Assembly (NCBI GenBank): GCA_022592435.1
Contig: JABYQS010000134.1
Coordinates: 41,491 to 105,490, forward strand
DNA from: Cerioporus squamosus
Lineage: Eukaryota > Basidiomycota > Agaricomycetes > Polyporales > Polyporaceae
Direction of reading: 5' to 3'
DNA length: 64,000 nucleotides
Positions 12,193-23,586 of this stretch are shown here, piece after piece; position 1 is the stretch's first letter; each line of letters begins with the position of its first letter. Under the pieces are notes generated by a model, which made no database searches, was not told where the DNA came from, and saw only the letters and a program-made list of their open reading frames with translations. The position numbers and the translations under genes are program-made.

Positions 12193-12603
12193 GTGGGAGC
12201 GGACGCTGGTCGTCCGCCCCCTGGACCTTGGACTCTGGACTGTGTTTCTCTCCTGGGTTCCGCACCTCGCTCTCATTGTTGACGATATCGATATCCCAGC
12301 TCCTTACGATACCATGGCTCGTAATCTCACCCTCGGACGCTCCTGTTAGCGCTGCACGTCTGTAGACTGTACCTATACGTTATGACCCCCGCTCACGACG
12401 CTCGTTTTGTATCGATACCCGCGATGTATTTCTCCGCGCCTCCTCGTTCGTTCTGCTGCTCCGTTCACTTCGTTGCCGTTTACCTTGCTTGGATTGCTCT
12501 GTGTGTGTATGTAGCAAATAGTATGACGACAGTGCTGGTACAAGTTGCCTGTGTGCGCGCGCGTGCAAGGGGAACGACATACCATGTGGACTAGAAAACC
12601 CGA
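12193..12603. other. Convergent intergenic spacer
   Basis: This spacer lies between the stop of the LRR gene (+) and the stop of F-box gene B (-). It should hold the 3' ends of both transcripts. No further feature was recognised. Confidence 0.5.
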
Positions 12604-14266
12604 TCATGAACGATGACCCTGCAAACAATGGAGTTCTGGTGCCCATTTGTGTGCAGCGTCGCGGTTCGGGAAGAGCGCATCTGCCAAATCGCAGAAGGCT
12701 GGGAACTCGTCGCCCAGCTCGTTGAGCACCTCGCCCACTCGGAGGATATCCAAGCTCGGGTTGCATGGCACGCTGCCTTCCTTGCGGGCTGCGGACAGGT
12801 CTGCGGAGCAGAGATAGAGATGGCTCAAATACAGCGTCGACATCTTCGTGCCACTCCGAGCGACGGAGACGAGGGCGGGAATCCCAGGCGAAAGGGGTCC
12901 ACGGTAGCAGGGCTGCTCGAGAGACAGACTCCGCAGCTTCGGCCACGCTGCGACGAACGCGGCGACGTCGGCGTTAGTCACGATGATGTCGTTCGTGGCT
13001 CGGAGGGCGAACGAGGCCTCCTGGATGTTGCGCAGGGCAAAGAGAGGCTCGATCGCGCTGGTGAGCACGTCGGCGTGCTCGACGGGCTTTAGCCAGTCGG
13101 GACGGAACTCGATGCGGATCGCGGTGAGGTTGGGGAACTGGCGGACGATGACCGCGCAGGCACTCCGCACGGAGGGTATGTCGACCGAGACCCGGTATAT
13201 GATGGTGAGGGAGCGGAGCTGGGGCGTGACGAACACTTGGTATATCTCCGCTTCGCCGGAGTAATCGGCGAACGTGAGGGACTTCAGGTTCGGGTGCACT
13301 ATCTCCCTTGCTTTTACTGGCGGCCACTCGGATGTCAGTGTATAGTGAGAAACACCAAGCTTGAGGTCCTCCAGGTGCTCCAGCTCCAAGAAGCGGTGAG
13401 AAAAGATCAAGTTGTGGTCTATGGCGTAGTCTGCATTGTTGTACTCCAATTCTAGGACGCGGAGGTCGACGACGCCCTTGCAGTCTGACATGTTCCACTG
13501 GAGCTCGAGCACCGGTACGTTCTTGCACGATTTCGTGAGGTGGGTGAGGAGCGGGGTGAGCTTGATCACAGAACAGAAGTAGGGCCGGAAGCCGAAGAAC
13601 CACTCCTCGTCTGGGATTGTCTCTATCTGGCGGAACCGGAGGTGGAGCCGCTGCAAGGTGGGCGCAACAAGGTAGAGCAGTTCGGTGTTTGCCGGGTCGC
13701 CAATCTCCCACTCGAGATAGCGTATGGCGGGAAGAAGGGGTTGGTACGCGTTCCGACGCGCTAGGAAGGTCCATATGGCCGCAGAGATGACCACGGGCTC
13801 GTTGCCGTTCTCGTAGTCGCCGTCGAAGCGTTCAGGGTCAGGATCTGCAGCAATAACCCGGACCAGCCGAGCATATCGACGGAAACGCTCCCATTCAGAA
13901 ATTTTGATTTCTTGCCAAAGAATCTAGAGGCAGTAGTTGCCAGTCCACGCGGGGTCGGCAGGGTGGAACAAGATGTTCCAAGGAATGAGCACTCACATAT
14001 ACGGGGACCTCAACGTCGTTCACCCGGCGCCCCTGGCCCACGCAATCTATCGAAGGCTCGCACAGTTTTAGCAGAGGGAATATGTGCGGAAGCCTCGCCC
14101 ACAGCACCCGCGCCGCTGGATACTCGAAGGCCTTGCATACGCGAACGCACTGTGCCAACTGGGCCCGCCGCCGCTTGACACCCTCTGGTTCTAGAATGTC
14201 TTCTAGGGCCTCGAATACGAGAAGCAGGATGTCGGAATTGCACAGAACGGCATGCGATGGGCTCAT
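12604..14266 (-). CDS. F-box/leucine-rich-repeat-like protein B
   Basis: This is a paralogue of gene A. Exon 1 is 14266-13997 (90 codons) and exon 2 is 13923-12604. The 73-nt intron has a consensus GTGAGT donor, and the product is 529 aa. The F-box-like segment is SDILLLVFEALED, followed by EPEGVKRRRAQLAQCVRVCKAFEYPAARVLW, which matches gene A almost position by position. The block SEWERFRRYARLVRVIAADPDPE leads into the leucine-rich C-terminus (HPNLKSLTFADYSG, ATNDIIVTNADVAAFVAAW). Gene B lacks the second intron of gene A: the coding sequence is continuous where A has its 260-nt insertion. A role as SCF substrate adaptor is inferred from family. The gene is intact in this sequence. Confidence 0.85.
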
Positions 14267-15598
14267 AGTGGAGGAAATGGGTCAACCTGACTGAAGGTGC
14301 GCCTCCGGAGCAGGCGCCCGATAAGGACGCGTCCACGGACAACAATGTCCTTTTCCTCGACAAAGCATATCGAAAGATGAAAGCGTAAGGATATGTCGAT
14401 GTCATGAGATGGCACCCACTCACTAATCTTCGTTTGCGGGTCGCCTTTAGGGTGTGGTCCGGCCAAGCTCCCACTGGGCCCGCGATTCGACGACATGAAC
14501 CGCGGGAAGGACCGCGTCGGTCGAAGTTTTGGCTGGAGAATGTTCCAGCTAGACAGTCCTGTCGAAGCGGCGCTGCGGAGATACAGAGATGACGGGCGTA
14601 GTAGTCGACCACAATGACCGGTCGAACTGCAACGAAGCTTGGGCTAGGAATTCCAAAGCATGGATCAGATCCGGGGGAAGCGTATCGGCAGTAGGGCTCC
14701 TGTTCTTCAGCATTGGTTCGCCGAAGGCACACCTGGTGTAGGTTACTGCCGATGAGCTACCCGCGAAATCAGCGGGATGAGTGTCAGCGTCGTGCGTCGT
14801 CCTGGAGCCCCTCATTGAGATACAGAAAAGAACACTTGTTCAGACTCTTGATAACTGTGTCGTCGTTCGGATGCACTGTAGAGGCGATGCTGGACATAGA
14901 GTGTGCGGAGAGTTTTGGCGAAGAGGAAGAGACGATGTTCAGCCACTCTATGTTCGTAGGCCGATTGAAGCTCCGATAGAGGTGCGCTATTTGGAGTCCG
15001 ACACTTGTCCGACATCTACCTGGAAATCGTGAACGTTAGCCTCTAGTATGCAGCCTGGAGCCGTCGAAGACGGAGGATCGCTGCGTGAGTATACTTACCC
15101 TTCTCCTTTTTAGCATGGTTGACTACCCTTTCGCGATAATGTGCAGAATTATACTGACTGTTGTGCTAGGAAGCGGACACCGCCCATGCCAGCTACGATG
15201 AGACGGCATCCGATGTCTCTGAGATGTTCCTCGTCAGGTTACGAGGCATCCTTCGACTCGCAAAATTTAATTTTTTATGCCAGCGATTTGCGAGAGACCA
15301 TGATCCGTCAAACATCCGAAGTGCAAAGTTCAAGTTCTCTGACCGAATACGTGCTTCGTGTCTCCCGTATCCTGTGAGTCGACTCTCATGCCACTTTAGT
15401 GTGTGGGAGGAGGAAGGTACGTGTAGGCCGGGTAAGGGCTCGGTGATAGGGATTAGTTTCTGCCGCTCTCCTCGCCTACACGCATCTCGCCGCTCTTCTT
15501 CCAACGTTCCATGCCTATTATGTCCGCGAAGCATCCCCATACTGACATATATAACCCTCCTGCACTTCATCGCTAGGAGTGCGCCCCCTTTCCCCCTT
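14267..15598. other. Divergent intergenic region, F-box B / DUF6534-2
   Basis: This holds the 5' flanks of two divergent genes. Short minus-strand ORFs near 14300-14800 lack supportable domains. The segment at about 15370-15390 (GTGAGTCGACTCTCATGCC) repeats a segment near 9040-9060 in the opposite orientation. A TATATA box lies about 50 bp before the DUF6534-2 start. Confidence 0.45.
15548..15553 (+). promoter_or_regulatory. TATA-like box of DUF6534-2
   Basis: The sequence ACATATATAACCC lies about 46 bp upstream of the ATG at 15599. Position and sequence fit a TATA element, but no transcript data are available. Confidence 0.35.
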
Positions 15599-17898
15599 AT
15601 GACCACTCTCCTAGTCTCAGAACCCGTACTCTCGGGCAGCCTTGGCTCGCTCTCGATGTTGCTCGGCACGGGGTTTCCCAGTTTGAACGACACGTATGGT
15701 GCACTCTTGCTTGGTAGCTTTGCCGGACTAATGTGAGTATTTGGAGTTACATATATTGTCGGGAAACTACACGCTGACTTGTGGGTCTCTTCGCAGCTCG
15801 TACGGGATTCTGGTACATCAGGCATACAGATATTTTCGTGTGTACAGCGGTGATAAGCTGATCAATAAGGCGTTCGTGAGTTATGCTTATTGCGAATCCT
15901 TTGTTACTCAATCACCAACGCAAAGCGCAAACCAGGTCCTCTCTATACTGTGAGTCTCAATGTGTCTCACCCGGAGCCAGTCCATGGTGACCAAAGCTGT
16001 TTCAGTGCGCTGGATACCCTCCAGAACCTCGTGATCATACACGCATGGTGCGCGGTGTCTTCTAGTCTCTTCCAAGAGCCCAGAGCCTACCGTGAATCAT
16101 GGGGCAGTTATACCTACTTGATATCCGACTACTTCAAGCCGCTCGCGCTTTTACGAGGGATATGGTGCGCCCCCGCGTCTATCACCGTGGCAGCTGCATG
16201 TTTGACCTTCGGAAAATCCCAGGTCGATACAGGTACGGTGACATCTCCCTAATCCACTTGCTGCTTACACCTGAACCCTGGTAGATTCAACCTATGATGG
16301 CGGTGAGGGGGTAAAATTGCGCAATTCACCGTGACCAGCCACTGAATATATTCCAGGGCATTACAATCCTAATTTGCCAATCGTGAGTCATTGATTTTGA
16401 CCTCCCCGTGTCCTGGCTCTCATCCCTTGGTTGACTTGTCACAGGTTCTTTGCTCGCCGTGTATACATTCGTACGTGTCCCGAACCTTCCCAAGACGTTG
16501 TGGTCCTTACCACCAAACAGTCAGCAGCAAACATAGGGTTCTCGTCGCGCTTTCCGTGAGTTTTGTCTACTTATGTCATCCCCCGATGGACATCAAGCCT
16601 ACTGAACGTCGCCACGCAGGTTCTCCTCATGCTGACTATGCTAGGTGCGTGCCAGAGTATCTTCGTACCCTCCATGTCGCCTTGAGCCTGACGTCTGAGG
16701 GCAGGATTTACGGTAGGTGAGCCTGAGTGAGCATTGAACCTGTTCGAGACCCTCAACACTGACGATTGACATGCCTTGCAGCGGGAACTGTGATGGCGTC
16801 AGTCAGCTTCACTCAGAGTACACTTCGTCGCAAGCCTCTGAAGTGGAAACCTTAGGTTCACAGTCCCGGGACAGACCTTCGCCGAGTACCAGCGCTTCTA
16901 CGTACGTTGCGAGGAAGTGTGGGTGCGGAAAGGCTGACCATGAATCTGTGACAGTGGATTGACTCCGCGGCTTGCGGCGCTGCCATTGTTTCTGACTCTC
17001 TAACCGCCGGCGTCCTCATTGTGACTCTGAGTCGTCAGCGGACGCCATATGAAGAGCGAGTACCTGTTAATGACCTCCTTTCACCGCTCTTACCTTCAAC
17101 TCTCGCGCAGGACGAACACTCTGCTGAACACCTTGATCATATATACTATCAATACAGGTGCGTAGGCAAGCGTCGCCCTGTACAAGTACTGACGTAGGTT
17201 TGCAGGGTTGCTCACGGGGTACGAGTTGGTTCAGACCCTACCAGAATTCTCAGTACCGCTGACTTCACTTGTTCATGCCTTTATGCAGAATCGTCAATGC
17301 TCTTGCAATCGTGTTCGTGAGTATCCTGCATCCTGGAAACAGTGTACATGGTTCACAAAGACGACCAGGCTCTCGCCAGGCCAAACACTATGGAATGGAT
17401 TGCCATCGAGCTCCTCGCTGTCCGACGTCAGTACCCTTCACCTGATCCCGAGGACGCCTGGACTTAACATTCAATCGCAGTGTATACGAACTCGGTACTC
17501 GCAGTGTGAGCCGTTCGACTTGTCTGGTCCACCTCAAGTAACACCACTAACGTCCGAGTTTGGATCCTGCAGACTGAACTCGCGGAAATCTCTCAGAGAG
17601 GCTTCGGATCGGTCGGGTCCCATGGAACTCGAGCTCGAACTTGAACTGCAATCTGTACCGAAGCCTGACACGGACGAACACCACCAAAGCGGGTCCGAGT
17701 CCGCGCTGGGCGAGACACTTCCCGTGCGTGATGGAAGTCGTTACTCCGTATCCCTGGTTCTCAGCTCTACTGCGGCGCTACGTGCACTTACAGAAGTCGA
17801 CGCTCGTTGGATGGCCGTCGGGCCCAGTCGTCGAGATCATGGGAGTTACAGGCGGGCAGTTAGGACTTCAAGGTGTCAACCTTGAACGAGTCGACTGA
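15599..17898 (+). CDS. DUF6534-type seven-helix membrane protein, copy 2
   Basis: This is a multi-pass membrane protein of the basidiomycete DUF6534 family, function unknown. The start is ATG 15599. Firm exons are 15599-15732, 15797-15875, 15936-15949 (14 nt), one starting at 16006, 16223-16232 (10 nt), 16285-16302 (18 nt), 16357-16382 (26 nt) and 16445-16470 (26 nt). Joined, they read DTYGALLLGSFAG, SYGILVHQAYRYFRVY, LDTLQNLVIIHAWCAV, WSIQIQPMMAGITILICQ and FFARRVYI. Downstream segments include WIDSAACGAAIVSDSLTAGV and the tail LNSRKSLREASDRSGP, ending LERVD at 17898. Compared with copies 1 and 3, exon 2 is six bases shorter (79 versus 85 nt) but in phase. Boundaries between about 16060-16110 and 16500-17500 are uncertain. 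No disabling change was found. Confidence 0.78.
15936..15949 (+). other. 14-nt microexon of DUF6534 copy 2
   Basis: GTCCTCTCTATACT is flanked by ACCAG on the left and GTGAGT on the right. It encodes VLSI plus two bases of the next codon. Equivalent exons lie at 8509-8522 and 19127-19140. Confidence 0.8.
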
Positions 17899-18824
17899 GC
17901 TATATCTGTGTAGTAACAATGTCTCTGCGCGTACTTCGTGTCTGTTGCGGTACGCTATTCTTGTTTTCTTGTTTGGACACCAAGGGCGCTTCGGAGTCTT
18001 CTAGGAGCGCTTAGAGTCAGCGATGACAACGTGTCAGATGTTAACCAGCGGTTCAACCTCTCTCGACAACCACAACGCGACATATTACAGTCTAGGCAGC
18101 AATATCCACGAGGACGACAAGGGACACGTCGACTTTCTCTCCGGTCGGTAGGGGGAGCTTGCACGAGACATCGTGCCTAATCAATTAATCATAGGGCGAC
18201 GAGAACCCGGGCCAGCGATCTCGTATGACGAACAGAGTTCCGGATTGGCTGCCAATCCAGGAGGCGTCTCATGTAGTAAGTTCTGCATACACATACATCA
18301 ATCAAGAAGGATTGTCTGACACATCGTGAGGCCGTGCAACTCATTCTTCGTGGACCGCTCAAGTACCGACCTCGGTATCGCAACCGCCGTACGCATATCC
18401 ACGGTCCGCCTTCATATTTCGTGCATGTCAGTCATAGGAGACAGTCAGACTGCTGCGACCTTTTCTTCCCTGATAGTTTTTATTGAGGTCGTCTAGACTC
18501 TTCCGCAATCAAACCTAGGACGTCAACGGCTGTGTGATCAAGCTGGGAAGTGGGCACTGCCCATCCTGCCTTACGACACCGTTCACCATAGCATCTCATC
18601 CATCTTGGATATTCTCCGCCAAGTTTATTGCGCATCTTTCGACCTGTCAAAAGGTCACAGGCCTGAACCCAGGTAAGTTGCTCTCCTGGTCTGTGAACCA
18701 CGAATGATCATACTCCGTCAGCTATTTAAAGGACGAATGTTCTCCCAATGCTTCGTTTCCGCTCAGGTGGTCAGTCGGATCTCATGCCATCGTGGTATGT
18801 GGGTGAACTGTGTGTCTAACGCAT
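17899..18824. other. Intergenic region between DUF6534 copies 2 and 3
   Basis: No supportable gene was found. The last 60 bp or so resemble the promoter of DUF6534-1. Some ORFs (17938-18180, and 18701-18480 on the minus strand) are open but show no recognisable domain. Confidence 0.45.
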
Positions 18825-21102
18825 ATGCCCGGTGATAGATATCAGTGTGGAAGCGTCTTGCATCCCTTCCCTCGACCACATCGGACAGGCATCTTCAAGT
18901 TCTCCTGTAGTTTTGCGGGAATCATGTGAGTACTCCACATGCTGTTTGAGAATGGCATGCTGACTCGTGAGGGTCTTTCGCAGCTCGTATGGAATCTTGG
19001 TGCATCAGGCATACAAATATGTCCGAGTGTACAGCGACGACAAGCGTGAGATCATCCACAAGGCATTCGTCAGTCGTACTCTCGGGGATAGTTGTGGCAG
19101 TTTCGTCGCTGACTTGTACGGCATAGGTCTTCACCATCATGTGAGTTTTCTGGCGTACCTCGCCGTGGCCCTGTTGCTCATGATCACGACTATTCCAGCG
19201 TGACGGATACCTTCCACATTGTCGCAATGATACACACATGGTGCGCCGTTCGTCTGTGTCTCTATAGAAAGTGCGAGCCTACCATGGACTATCGGGCAGC
19301 TACACCTACCTGGTATCCAACTACTTCCAGCCGCTCGAGCTTCTACAAGGAATATGGTGCGCCGTTCGACCTCCGCCGAATGCATGTCTGACCTTGCCGC
19401 CCTCAGGTCTATCAAGGTACAGTCGCATGTCCCTGCGACTCCACTCTCAGCTTACGATTTAACCTTATCAGATTCAGCCCATGATGGCGGTGAGCGAATG
19501 CGATTGCACAATCCCGCAATCCCTAGTGTCACTGAACATGTTCTAGGGAATCACAGTCCTGATATGCCAATCGTGAGTGGTCTGCATGATCGGCCCAGTT
19601 TTCCCGGCCCTCACGGCTTTGTCCACTCGTCGCAGGTTCTTCGCTCGACGAGTATTCCTCCGTACGTCTACTTCCTCGCCATCTTTACGAGTTATCATCA
19701 TTCTTATCAGCAACCAGTGAGCAACAAATATAGGATTCTCGTCGCGCTCTCCGTAAGTGGCGTTCAGTCATGTCCCCGCCGATGAATATCCCACCTACTA
19801 AGTTATCGCTGTGCAGGTTATGCTCACGCTGATCACGTTCGGTACGTGAGGACTTGATTCCTGTACGTCGGCATGTCCGATGTTGATGGACACCTCGTTC
19901 TAGGGTTCGCCGTCGGTGAGTGTCGAGCCCAGTTCGAGTGCTCATCCTTGCTGAGATGGCACGGGTTGTCTGCATGTACAGCCGGAACAGTGGTAGCGTA
20001 TGTCATACCGAATCACACATTTCTGACGTTCGACGGGAGTGCTGACATACTTATCACCAGGTTCAAATACCATCTCTTCTCCGAGTACGAACACTTCTAT
20101 GTACGTGAGGAACCAAGACGGACCACACGCGAGATATACGCTCACCTAATCGCGGACCGTGCTTATGCGACAGTGGCTCGACTCTGCGGCGTGCGGCGCC
20201 GCCATCGTGTCCGACCTTCTGACGGCTGGCGTGCTCATCGTGAACCTGAGTCGTCGGCGGACTCAGATCAAGAAGTACGTGCCCGTAGCGACCTTTGCGT
20301 TCACTTGTCCCCGGTGTGATGCTCCCTCGTATAGGACGAACGCTCTTCTGAATACCCTGATTGTATACACCATCAATACCGGTGCGTAGACTCGGATGAG
20401 CTTTCTTTCTCCTTTACTAGCGTATCAAGCTGATGCGAATTATGTAGGACTACTCACGGGGTACGAACTGGTCGCCAGCCCGCATGTACGATCCGCTAAT
20501 TCTGCCCATTCATGCTGCTGCCTAGGATTGTCAATTCTCTGGCGCTCGTGTTCGTGAGTGTCCTACGCTCCTCCATACTCATCCTTTCTGGAGACAGCAT
20601 TCAATATGATATGCACTAGGCTCTCGTCCGGCCGAACACAATGATATGGATCGCCATCGAGTTCGTCGCTGATGGATGTTCGTATTTCCATCTAGCTCAC
20701 TGTGTGAACCTCTAAGCGGCTGACCTTCTGCTTTCAAACCATGTTTATAGTGTATACGAACTCGGTTCTCGCAGTGTAGGCGGTCCGACTTGACCACCTC
20801 CGGTATTAGCACTGACCCCTCTACCTGCAGCCTGAACTCGCGCAAGTCTATCAGAGAGACTGCAGATCGGTCGGGTCCTGTGGACCTGGAGGTCGAGCTG
20901 CAGCCCCCTTCGGGAGCCCACACGCCGGACGAGCGTGACCGAAGCCGGTCTGCGTTTGGCGGGACACTTCCTGTGCGTCTTTCGTTTTCCTTTCAGCATC
21001 GCTGGTCCTTAGCCCTCACACGCGTCTCCTCTGCAGAAGTTGACTCTCGTCGGATGGCCGTCGGACTCTGTCATTGATATCACTAGAGGACGCGGGCGTT
21101 AG
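18825..21102 (+). CDS. DUF6534-type seven-helix membrane protein, copy 3 (5' end rearranged)
   Basis: Exons from the second onward match copies 1 and 2: 18984-19068, 19127-19140 (14 nt), one starting at 19199, 19407-19416 (10 nt), 19472-19489 (18 nt), 19547-19572 (26 nt) and 19636-19661 (26 nt). Later segments are SNKYRILVALS, VMLTLITF, WLDSAACGAAIVSDLLTAGV, TNALLNTLIVYTINTG, IVNSLALVF, YTNSVLAV and LNSRKSIRETADRSGP. The first exon is abnormal. Sequence matching the copy 1 promoter runs straight into the last bases of exon 1 (18925), so the usual start codon and the DTYGALLLGG helix are missing. An in-frame ATG at 18825 would restore a different N-terminus. In the exon at about 19199, reading after HTWCAV also shifts relative to copies 1 and 2. 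The copy may be a pseudogene. Confidence 0.65.
19127..19140 (+). other. 14-nt microexon of DUF6534 copy 3
   Basis: GTCTTCACCATCAT is preceded by GCATAG and followed by GTGAGT. It encodes VFTI plus two bases, completing AFVFTIIVTDTFHIV across three exons. Confidence 0.78.
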
Positions 21103-21239
21103 GATCTCTGCATGCGTTGCTTCGCTCCTCCGAAACATCTTGGACAATCTGGGTATATCATGTATCTATGGGTACCTGAACTCTATGCTCTCATACCGCC
21201 CTTCCGGATAGACTGTACCTCTGCAACTGACCTCAAGCG

Positions 21240-21560
21240 ACAGACGTGTACATAGATATGTACTACAACGTCAACTTGAGCGAGACTGGAAAAGCTCGAG
21301 CACAAGTCGTTTCGCTTGCGTCTAGGCACTCACATCATAGGCGGAATACTTTTCATAGGTGCCTTCGTGTTCACGGCCCTCGTGACGAAGCAACAGCGAA
21401 GACGGCAGTAGATTGAGTAGAGGGAGTATGTCCCCAAGCTCAGCCCACAAGCCGTCTCTCGCCCTCTGGCTCTAGAACGTGCTTTTAAGACACCAACATA
21501 CCAAGTAGAATGTCGACATTCGAGAGGACTGGATGCGCGGCCGGCTGTGTGGTCATGCAC
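21240..21560 (-). pseudogene. Decayed F-box gene relic
   Basis: On the minus strand, near 21470-21520, it reads in shifting frames NVDILLGMLVS then HVLEPEGERR, matching SDILLLVFEALEDILEPEGVKRRR of F-box B. At 21250-21290 the sequence matches the stop codon and immediate 3' flank of gene A (CTCGCTCAAGTTGACGTTG and the following bases). The whole LRR body between them is missing. With DUF6534-3 it forms an inverted counterpart of the gene A/DUF6534-1 pair. Confidence 0.65.
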
Positions 21561-21583
21561 ATGGAGAGTCGGAGGATGAATTC

Positions 21584-21802
21584 ATGCCATCTAGCTCCGG
21601 CTCGAGTCCGACCGTGACTCACGAGACCCAGCCCCTGTTCAAGTTTGTTCTCCTCCTCCTACACACGAATCTCCGCCGAAAACTCACCATCCTCATAGCA
21701 GTATGCATGACAGACCCGATGTCGAAACCGCCCATTCTCCAAAGTACTCGAGGATACGCGACGTACGTCCCCAGCGCAGATCGCGGGGAATATGAGGCAT
21801 AG
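21584..21802 (+). CDS. Short hypothetical ORF with a hydrophobic stretch
   Basis: Starting at ATG 21584 the frame reads MPSSSGSSPTVTHETQPLFK, then FVLLLLHTN and LRRKLTILIAV, possibly a membrane segment. It ends at 21802, just overlapping the next ORF. There is no family match and it may be chance. Confidence 0.25.
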   Translation: MPSSSGSSPTVTHETQPLFKFVLLLLHTNLRRKLTILIAVCMTDPMSKPPILQSTRGYATYVPSADRGEYEA

Positions 21803-22412
21803 CACGTATCCTACGGCGAGCATCCCCTCACCTGCTAGGAGTCACTCCCAGTTCGCAGAGGTCCGCATGCTCGACGCGCTGGCAACACTATGCTCCATGC
21901 ATCCTCTTCAATGCCGATCTGCCGCCATCGCCCTCGAGGTCTCGCCGGAAGGGCTCTGCCTGCTTTTCGCCACCGCAGAGGAGAGCCATCCGGAGGTACG
22001 ACGGTTCGTAGACGATTGCTTCGAACACGTTCTGTCGCTCTTCGACAGCTACCAAACATACCGTGCGCGTGGCCCCGACTCGGATCGTGGTGATATCATC
22101 CAGGACGAGGTCTTCATGGCCAGGAAGCGCGCTTTCGTGGTCTCGGTGCACAAACAGTGCTACAGAGAGTTCCGTTGGTTCCTGAGGACAGGAGCAGTCG
22201 AAAGGTTTCGGCACAAGCTGGCTCCGGGTCGCTGCGACGGTGCGCCGCCTGCTCTGCTGCGCCCAGAGGAGAAGAGCGAGTTTTGGCGTCTTGCCCACGT
22301 TATCTGGCAATCGGTTGAGTCTCTGGTCAAGCGCACCGAGCCGGCATCTGCGGACGAGGTAGACGAGGACATCCTCTGGGAAATATACTCACTCGGGGAC
22401 TGGATCTACTAG
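21792..22412 (+). CDS. Hypothetical protein, 206 aa
   Basis: This is an uninterrupted ORF with GC-rich third positions. The start at 21792 is the longest option; ATG 21866 (MLDALATLCSMH) is an equally plausible start and gives about 182 aa. It is acidic at the C-terminus (ADEVDEDILWEIYSLGDWIY) and has helical, charged segments (ESHPEVRRFVDDCFEHVLSLF, KQCYREFRWFLRTG). No signal peptide, membrane helix or known motif was recognised, so it is an orphan-type fungal protein of unknown role. Confidence 0.5.
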   Translation: MRHSTYPTASIPSPARSHSQFAEVRMLDALATLCSMHPLQCRSAAIALEVSPEGLCLLFATAEESHPEVRRFVDDCFEHVLSLFDSYQTYRARGPDSDRGDIIQDEVFMARKRAFVVSVHKQCYREFRWFLRTGAVERFRHKLAPGRCDGAPPALLRPEEKSEFWRLAHVIWQSVESLVKRTEPASADEVDEDILWEIYSLGDWIY

Positions 22413-22543
22413 CAGTCGTTCAGCTCATCCTTTGGACAATACCTCAATTGTGTCGTCGGTAAGTAACAAGTCCGACTGCGCGGTCGGAAAGCTGACCTTA
22501 TGGTCAATCTTCAGACAGTTCTGCTACACGGATATCAATCGTC

Positions 22544-22909
22544 GTGTTTGCTCTCGCACACTCTATCGCAAGCCTCGTGGACGTCGCAGGAATTCGCGCG
22601 TCGCAGCGAATATTTGCGGGACCTGGTCGTCCAAGCTTGCGGACGCAATGGATCGACTCAACCATGGTTCCGAGCATCGTCTACCGGGTCGGAGACTCCT
22701 CCACGGGCAGCACTCCGACGCCGCCATCCAAATCAGCGGAAGGGACGACCACCGCCCCGGATCCAAGAGACCTGGCAAACGGCTCCGCCGACGCCCACCC
22801 CGCAACAATCCTCGTGCACTTCATCGTCGACAAAAACATCGCCGTTCGTCCGCACATCGCACTTGCTCCACGCATCCGACATTGCAGCGGGACTATCCCT
22901 GCGACGTGA
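22544..22909 (+). CDS. Hypothetical Ser/Thr/Pro-rich reading frame
   Basis: The frame reads ALAHSIASLVDVAGIRASQR and then a Ser/Thr/Pro-rich tail (SSTGSTPTPPSKSAEGTTT). The short hydrophobic start and rich tail resemble the last exon of a membrane protein, but no upstream exons could be assigned. Two other frames are also open here. Confidence 0.25.
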   Translation: MFALAHSIASLVDVAGIRASQRIFAGPGRPSLRTQWIDSTMVPSIVYRVGDSSTGSTPTPPSKSAEGTTTAPDPRDLANGSADAHPATILVHFIVDKNIAVRPHIALAPRIRHCSGTIPAT

Positions 22910-23586
22910 GCCTGTCCGCTTGGCGACGATATCACTCCGCATGTCTTCGTCGCATAACTCTCATCGGACTTGATGGCGCTCGGGAGAAACTGCTGGCTGG
23001 GAACGCCTGAGTGCACTGGGATACCATCTGCGCAACACGATGTTCATCAGTGGGCTGCCTCGCTCCTGACGTCCTTGCTAGTTTTGACTGACCTTTGTTC
23101 AGTTCGTCCTATCCTGTAATGTCACAGATGGCGTATCATTATGTACCATTCAGTATCATGCTGACCGGTGATTTCTGCTCTGGCGTGAATGTATGAACAA
23201 AAAGGAGACACAGGAGGCCCGTACAACCACCGCGTTCACACGCCAACGAGGATGGGAATTCCTCCGAGTCTATATGTCGCAGTGCGTACGAGACTTCTTC
23301 GAGTTGAGGAGGGCAGAAAGTCTCCAACGTCCCGCCAGTCCGAGCGAAGGACAGGAGGGCAAGGACCAAGCATCGCTGGGCCAAATACGACACAGGGCTC
23401 GGATACTTCGGCCAAGAGACTGTCAGCTGCGGCGAAGCTCCGGTGTTGATGAAGCGTTAAGCGCAAATGCGAGAAGGCCGGATGAGTTGCTGGATGTCGC
23501 ACAGCCCAAAGAGCTGGATGGTGCTCACAAGTCTGGCAAGCCGTAACGACCGGCATCTTCGGCTACGGACGCGCACTGCGATGTGG
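22910..23586. other. Intergenic region 3' of the first HET gene
   Basis: Opposing short ORFs (23193-23546 plus; 23556-23236 minus) overlap one another and show no domain. Nothing else was recognised. Confidence 0.4.
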
